Part shown: in pieces, positions 59,543 to 64,000 of the stretch | How the letters are laid out: the number at the start of each line of letters is the position of its first letter | Numbering within the stretch: position 1 is the stretch's first letter | Origin: Chryseobacterium sp. LAM-KRS1 | GTDB taxonomy: Bacteria; Bacteroidota; Bacteroidia; Flavobacteriales; Weeksellaceae | DNA length: 64,000 nucleotides | Reading direction: 5' to 3' | Assembly: GCF_013184525.1 (NCBI RefSeq) | Contig: NZ_JAAOIZ010000005.1 | Coordinates: 124,001-188,000, forward strand | Notes under the pieces: model-generated | What the model saw: the letters and a program-made list of their open reading frames with translations, nothing else | Databases searched by the model: none | Told to the model about the DNA's origin: nothing | Program-made: the position numbers and the translations under genes

Positions 59543-60079
59543 CTATTTATTAAGCCATTCTTTTTGCAGTAAAGCAAAAACGAGATCATCAACCCAAACA
59601 CCATTTATATATAAGCTTTCAACAAAATGAGCTTCTTTTCTGAAACCTATACGATTCATAAGATCAATTGAACTTTTGTTTGCGGGGTCAACAGAGGTTG
59701 TAATTCTATGCTTGTTAAGGTCTTTGAACATCAAATCAATCAGGCTTTTCAATGTTTCTGAAGCATACCCTTTATGGTGGTGTTTTTTGTTCAGGGTAAT
59801 TCCAAATTCAACCTGTTTGTTTTCACTGTCTATAAAATGGATGCCAACATCCCCGATCACGTCATTTGTCTTCCTGTCCGTAATCAAAAGCTGATACCAG
59901 GTTTCCGGCTGATTGAATTCTTTAGGATTTCTAAGAATAAAAGCTTCCACTTCATCTATTGTTTTGGGGATCCAGCTTTGGAATTCATTGGTTTCAGCAT
60001 CTGACCGGTATTCGAAAAGAGCTTCTTTATCACTTACATGGAGGTCTCTGAGGACTAATCTCTCTGTTTCAAGAATCAT
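59543..60079 (-). CDS. GNAT-family N-acetyltransferase (RimJ/RimL-like)
   Basis: A 178-residue acetyltransferase opening MILETERLVLRDLHVSDKEALFEYRSD, the RimJ/RimL-type start. The acetyl-CoA region is VEFGITLNKKHHHKGYASETLKSLIDLMF, and NKSSIDLMNRIGFRKEAHF is the C-terminal motif. It may acetylate an amino acid, antibiotic or protein N-terminus; the target is unknown. It appears monocistronic. Confidence 0.9.
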   Translation of the reverse strand: MILETERLVLRDLHVSDKEALFEYRSDAETNEFQSWIPKTIDEVEAFILRNPKEFNQPETWYQLLITDRKTNDVIGDVGIHFIDSENKQVEFGITLNKKHHHKGYASETLKSLIDLMFKDLNKHRITTSVDPANKSSIDLMNRIGFRKEAHFVESLYINGVWVDDLVFALLQKEWLNK

Positions 60080-60325
60080 TGTAATAGTTATTATGAGGAG
60101 CTAATTTAAGAGTTTAAGGGGTAAGAATCAATATTTATGGGAAAAATTGATCATTAAACTTTAAATTAGACGGCGTGGAATCAAAGATTTACTTTTCTTC
60201 AGTATCTCCTCCAATCGGCGAAAAAGGATGCAAAAATATACTCCCGCATACCGTGCTTAATGTAACAGATCATAATTTTGTGTTTTTTTAAATCTGTGTA
60301 TCGTTGCCGGCAGCGAGAGTATGGG

Positions 60326-61609
60326 CTATTTCATTTTCAGAAATAGGTTAAGAACGTCTATGATATTTTCATAAATGAAATCAAGCTCTTCTGAGGTAAT
60401 GCAATAAGGAGGAACCAGATACATTACATTTCCCAGCGGGCGCATGATAATTCCTCTGGACAGAAATTCATTGTAGATCTTTTTTCCGGTCTCATTAAAA
60501 TACGAAGTTCCCTGATCCGTTTTGAGCTCCCAGGCCAGAATGGTTCCCATTTGGCGGACATTTTCCACTTTCTCATGCTGCTGAAGGATTTTTGTAAAAT
60601 CAGTATGTTGTTGGGAGATTCTTTCAATGGCAAGTTGTGTATCTTGCTGTAATAAAAGCTCCATACTGGCAAGTGCCGCAGCACAGGCTAAAGGATTTGC
60701 TGTAAAGGAATGACCATGGAATAAAGTTTTATATTTATCATCGGATAAGAAAGCATTGAAAATCACTTCTGAGCAGGTTGTAATACCCATTGGCATTGTT
60801 CCGCCTGTTAATCCTTTTGAAAAACACATGATATCAGGTTGTTCAGACAGGTGATTCGCTGCAAAAAGTTTTCCCGTTCTTCCGAATCCTGTAAAAACTT
60901 CATCCTGAACCAGGATGATTTCTTTTTCCCTGCAGAACTTCATAAGCTTACTAAGATCTTCAGCATGGTGTACCAGCATTCCGGCAGCTCCCTGTATCAA
61001 TGGTTCGTAAATAAAACAGGCCACATCATCGGCAAAATCTTCAATCCGGATTTTTAATTCTTCCAGATTTTCAGAATTCGGAGTATCTATGAAGATCACT
61101 TCAAACAGCATTTCGCCAAAAGGCTGGGTCCAGATGCTTCTTCCGCTCACTGACATTGCACCAAAGGTATCTCCATGATAAGCATCTTTGAAAGCAAGTA
61201 TCTTTGTTTTTGATTTTCCCTGATTGTAAGCATGCTGGATGCTCATTTTTAAAGCAACTTCTACCGCAGTAGATCCGTTATCTGAATAAAAAACCTTCTC
61301 CTGATTATCCGGTAATAGCTTCAGGAGGTTTTCAGAAAGTTGTATCGCCGGTTCGTGGGTAAATCCGGCAAAAATAACTTGCTCTAATGTATTCAGTTGA
61401 CTGTAAACACGTTCGGCAATATGCTCATTAGCATGTCCGTGCAAAGTAACCCACCATGATGAAACAGCATCGATATATTTTTTACCTTCATTGTCGAAGA
61501 GATATACTCCTTTTCCTTTGACGATAGGAATTGCATCGTCAGCTGTTTTCATCTGAGTATACGGATGCCAGTTCACGGCCCGGTCTCTTTTTTGTAATTC
61601 GTTCGGCAT
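60326..61609 (-). CDS. bioA: Adenosylmethionine-8-amino-7-oxononanoate aminotransferase
   Basis: A 427-residue PLP enzyme that converts 8-amino-7-oxononanoate to 7,8-diaminononanoate using S-adenosylmethionine, in biotin synthesis. Motifs include WHPYTQMKTADDAIPIVKGKGVYLFDNEGKKYIDAVSSWW at the start, VFYSDNGSTAVEVALKM, EPLIQGAAGM, and the PLP Lys in IMCFSKGLTGGTMPMG. It is the last of the four visible bio genes, separated from bioB by 167 bases with a heptamer repeat. Confidence 0.95.
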   Translation of the reverse strand: MPNELQKRDRAVNWHPYTQMKTADDAIPIVKGKGVYLFDNEGKKYIDAVSSWWVTLHGHANEHIAERVYSQLNTLEQVIFAGFTHEPAIQLSENLLKLLPDNQEKVFYSDNGSTAVEVALKMSIQHAYNQGKSKTKILAFKDAYHGDTFGAMSVSGRSIWTQPFGEMLFEVIFIDTPNSENLEELKIRIEDFADDVACFIYEPLIQGAAGMLVHHAEDLSKLMKFCREKEIILVQDEVFTGFGRTGKLFAANHLSEQPDIMCFSKGLTGGTMPMGITTCSEVIFNAFLSDDKYKTLFHGHSFTANPLACAAALASMELLLQQDTQLAIERISQQHTDFTKILQQHEKVENVRQMGTILAWELKTDQGTSYFNETGKKIYNEFLSRGIIMRPLGNVMYLVPPYCITSEELDFIYENIIDVLNLFLKMK

Positions 61610-61724
61610 AGATTGATTTATATTGTGTGTTGTTTTAGTGTGTATGATGAAGGGGAGAAAAAGAGGAGAAAAGAGAAAAGAAAAAAGAACAAAGAATAAA
61701 GACCTGGATTTATCTGTAATTTTG

Positions 61725-61780
61725 CCTCTAACCTCTAACCTCTAACCTCTAACCTCTAACCTCTAACCTCTAACCTCTAA
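61725..61780. repeat. Heptanucleotide tandem repeat (CCTCTAA x8)
   Basis: Eight perfect tandem copies of CCTCTAA (56 bp; TTAGAGG on the bio strand) begin within the bioB stop codon and fill part of the bioB-bioA gap. The adjacent 61650-61700 stretch is purine-rich on the forward strand. No coding use is seen. Confidence 0.95.
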
Positions 61781-62775
61781 CTTTCACTATTCACCAAGGC
61801 TTCTTCTCTTTTTTTCATCGGCTTCAATCCGAGGGTATTGAGCATTTGCATATCTTCCGAAACTCCCGGGTTTGGGGTTACTAAAAGAGTTTCCCTTTCT
61901 CCGGTAAAAATGGAATTAGCTCCTGCCATAAAGCACCATGCCTGTTCGGTTTCGGTCATCTCGATGCGTCCCGCGCTCAAACGAACCATTGATGATGGCA
62001 TTACAATTCTTGCGGTAGCGATCATTCTCACCATTTCCCAGGTATCTACTTTGGGGTTGTTTTCAAGAGGGGTTCCGGCTACTCTGGCTAAGGCATTGAT
62101 CGGAACAGATTCCGGGTGTTTAGGCATTGTAGCTAATGTCAGCAGCATGGAAATACGATCCTCATTGGTCTCCCCAAGACCGATAATCCCTCCGGAGCAT
62201 ACAGTAATTCCGGCTTTTCTAACGTTATTAATGGTATTGATCCTGTTATCGAATGTACGCGTTGAAATAATTTCTTCATAATACTGTTCAGAGGTATCCA
62301 GATTGTGGTTATAAGCATATAATCCTGCTTCCTGTAAACGTATTGCCTGCTCTTCTGTCAGCATTCCCAATGTACAGCACACTTCTAATCCGAGCTCGTT
62401 TACTCCTTTCACCATATCGATTACGCGATCAAAATCCTTGTTGTTGCGTACTTCACGCCACGCAGCAGCCATACAGAACCTTGAAGATCCAGAATCTTTG
62501 GCTTTCTGGGCATGTTCAATTACTTTTTCTGTAGGAAGTAAGGCCTGTACTTTGATATTCGTATGATAGCGTGCAGCTTGTCCGCAATAGGAACAGTCTT
62601 CCACGCAACCTCCTGTTTTTATCGATAATAATGTTGAAATCTGTACTTCTTCAGGGTTATGCCATTCCCGGTGAACGGTCGCAGCTTTGTATACAAGTTC
62701 TAATAGAGGCAGGTTAAATATTTCCTCTATCTGCTCTTTCGTCCAGTCATTTCTAAGTTTTGTTGTTTTATCCAT
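61777..62775 (-). CDS. bioB: Biotin synthase
   Basis: A 332-residue radical-SAM enzyme that inserts sulfur into dethiobiotin. The SAM cluster motif CVEDCSYCGQ (Cys-x3-Cys-x2-Cys) is intact, and NHNLDTSEQYY, CSGGIIGLGE and RLSAGRIEMTETEQAWCFMAGANSIFTGE follow as in E. coli BioB. Its length is normal. Its start overlaps bioD by 8 bp, indicating co-transcription. The stop codon lies in the heptamer repeat. Confidence 0.97.
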   Translation of the reverse strand: MDKTTKLRNDWTKEQIEEIFNLPLLELVYKAATVHREWHNPEEVQISTLLSIKTGGCVEDCSYCGQAARYHTNIKVQALLPTEKVIEHAQKAKDSGSSRFCMAAAWREVRNNKDFDRVIDMVKGVNELGLEVCCTLGMLTEEQAIRLQEAGLYAYNHNLDTSEQYYEEIISTRTFDNRINTINNVRKAGITVCSGGIIGLGETNEDRISMLLTLATMPKHPESVPINALARVAGTPLENNPKVDTWEMVRMIATARIVMPSSMVRLSAGRIEMTETEQAWCFMAGANSIFTGERETLLVTPNPGVSEDMQMLNTLGLKPMKKREEALVNSES

Positions 62776-63385
62776 TGTATACGTGTTTTAAATTGTTTGA
62801 TATTGTTTCTATGTTTTCTTTTGTAATTGAATCTATCTCAGGTATTCTGATGATATGGGTTTCTTTTTCTATATAGTTGATGATCACCCGTTCTGTATCG
62901 GTAGGAAAAGATCCGTTAAGGATCAGGTATTTTAATGAAAGCCCTTTTTCTCTTAAAGCCATTATGGATAATAAAGTGTGATTGATACATCCTAAATAAT
63001 TTCTGACTACCAAGGCAACAGGTAATTGCAGTTTTTCTATCAGGTCAATCATAAATTCATGATCCGAAAGTGGTACCATTAATCCTCCGGCTCCCTCTAC
63101 GACCAGGGTGTTTGATGTATCCGGTAACTGAAAATCTTCAACACTGATCTGTTTTCCTTCTGCTGCTGCAGATTGATGAGGAGAAGCCGCGATGTGTAAA
63201 CGGTAGGTTTCGGGATAACAACAGACCTCATGTCCCACCCAATTATTAATTTTCATACTGTCCGTATAATGCAGATCTCCGGATTGAACGGGTTTCCAGT
63301 AATCTGCTTTAAAATGGTTGGTTAAAATTGCTGAACAAACTGTTTTTCCTATTTCGGTTCCTATTCCGGTGACAAATAATTTCAT
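62768..63385 (-). CDS. bioD: Dethiobiotin synthetase
   Basis: A 205-residue ATP-dependent enzyme that carboxylates and cyclises 7,8-diaminononanoate to dethiobiotin. The P-loop is GIGTEIGKTVCSAIL, and LVVEGAGGLMVPLSDHEFMIDLIEKL carries the conserved GAGG. KPVQSGD is present. It lies between bioF and bioB, overlapping bioB by 8 bp. Confidence 0.94.
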   Translation of the reverse strand: MKLFVTGIGTEIGKTVCSAILTNHFKADYWKPVQSGDLHYTDSMKINNWVGHEVCCYPETYRLHIAASPHQSAAAEGKQISVEDFQLPDTSNTLVVEGAGGLMVPLSDHEFMIDLIEKLQLPVALVVRNYLGCINHTLLSIMALREKGLSLKYLILNGSFPTDTERVIINYIEKETHIIRIPEIDSITKENIETISNNLKHVYNG

Positions 63386-63536
63386 AGGTTTAATATTGTT
63401 TAAAGGCGAAATCGCTGAACAGCTTACTTGCTGAATCTTAAAATTGTGGATTTATAATGTGTTAAAAAGTAGAAGATTTTTACCTCTTGATAATCAACTT
63501 ACAAATCCTCAATTCTGTGATTTCGTTATTTTATAT

Positions 63537-64000
63537 TCACATCATTTCTCTGATTGTTGTGGCAAGCTCAATAATATCTTCTTCGGTATTAAAATTGTGC
63601 AGACAAACCCTCAATCTTTCTGTTCCTTCTTTCACGGTTGGACTGTAGACTGCATAGGTGAGCATTCCCTTTTCCGATAATGTTTTTTGCAGCAATTGTA
63701 ATTGTTGGTTATCAGGAATAACAATAGCCTGTACCGGGCTGCTTTCTGATGAAGGGCTTTGAAGTCCTTGTTTTCTAAAAAAGGTGATATTGTGCTGTAG
63801 TTCTAATGCTAATTCAGGATGGATTTTCAGGAAATCATATCCGGCTTTTACAGAATTCCATTGAACATCCTGTGCTGATGTGGTATAAATAAAAGGAGAG
63901 GCAAAATTAATGAGATAGTCTTTGATCAGCCGACTGCTTAAAATAGCTGCTCCATGTGCCCCTAAAGCTTTACCATAAGTTATCACAGTAGCCAAAACCC
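63537..64000 (-). CDS. bioF: 8-amino-7-oxononanoate synthase, C-terminal part (cut by window edge)
   Basis: About 154 C-terminal residues of a fold-type-I PLP enzyme. The motif VITYGKALGAHGAAIL includes the PLP Lys in the T-(x)-GKALG setting typical of alpha-oxoamine synthases. Downstream, SSPVQAIVIPDNQQLQLLQKTLSEKGMLTYAVYSPTVKEGTERLRVCL matches the BioF C-terminus. The frame is open to base 64000; an apparent TTG start at 63995 is not the real start. It lies 151 bases upstream of bioD, in keeping with bioF-bioD-bioB-bioA order. Confidence 0.9.
   Translation of the reverse strand, partial: VLATVITYGKALGAHGAAILSSRLIKDYLINFASPFIYTTSAQDVQWNSVKAGYDFLKIHPELALELQHNITFFRKQGLQSPSSESSPVQAIVIPDNQQLQLLQKTLSEKGMLTYAVYSPTVKEGTERLRVCLHNFNTEEDIIELATTIREMM

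Noticed and set aside
60175..60291. 38-codon forward ORF with a GTG start (MESKIYFSSVSPP...)
   Set aside because: No promoter match, no homology I can recognise, and too short in a 246-base gap. It could be a gene remnant, but this cannot be supported.
60424..60684. 86-residue reverse ORF inside bioA
   Set aside because: It is a shifted frame of bioA with no family features; bioA itself is intact.
61725..61780. CRISPR-like array
   Set aside because: Units are 7 bp, contiguous and without spacers, so this is a simple tandem repeat.
63537..63995. TTG at 63995 as a real start for the last gene
   Set aside because: The frame is open to the window edge and the PLP lysine is only a few residues in, so the N-terminal half of BioF lies outside the window.

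Overview
The window looks like a chromosomal segment of a Bacteroidota bacterium of the Flavobacteriales, most likely Chryseobacterium or a close relative. This is inferred, not proven. The evidence is low GC content, near absence of Shine-Dalgarno sequences, several matches to the Bacteroidota -7 element TAnnTTTG, and families typical of that group: DUF3078, DUF6624, type II NADH dehydrogenase, LytTR/LytS pairs, many AraC regulators and CusA-TolC fusions. No tRNA, rRNA, CRISPR array, phage or insertion sequence was recognised. Both ends cut genes: aconitase on the left, bioF on the right.

Layout. 1-7970: aconitase (partial), three aldo/keto reductases, NDH-2, an iron-permease-like membrane protein, a ferritin-like YciE protein with a histone-H1-like tail, and an AraC regulator. 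7971-11490: a palindromic intergenic element, a large unidentified protein, an SRPBCC protein and a DUF6624 lipoprotein. 11590-19331: an AcrAB-TolC-type RND operon preceded by a LytS/LytTR two-component pair. 19667-28934: AraC regulator plus MFS transporter, DUF3078 protein, MocR regulator, an isolated homologue of the cyanobacterial oligomannose lectin MVL, AraC, an AhpD-like enzyme, and LysR divergent from an alpha/beta hydrolase. 29016-37911: thiolase and DHA2/EmrB exporter under a double TetR-type operator, then an RND metal-efflux pair whose permease is fused to a TolC domain. 38393-43256: a membrane-anchored AraC regulator, then a Crp/Fnr regulator and a five-gene operon (YceI, tautomerase, SDR, NTF2-like, nitronate monooxygenase) with a Crp/Fnr-like operator. 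43523-57448: barrel protein, CusCBA-type RND system, MgtA, MgtC, an OmpR/HK pair and a CLC channel, all on one strand. 57783-64000: DUF421 protein with a zinc ribbon, an esterase, a GNAT enzyme, and the biotin genes bioF-bioD-bioB-bioA.

The dominant theme is export and ion homeostasis: three RND systems, two MFS exporters, a P-type Mg ATPase, MgtC and a CLC protein, with many local regulators. The most unusual items are the MVL-type lectin with four cysteines confined to its second repeat, the RND-TolC fusion carrying what looks like an intact internal signal peptide, the unidentified 602-residue protein, and several operator-like sites whose regulators or targets are missing or unassigned.
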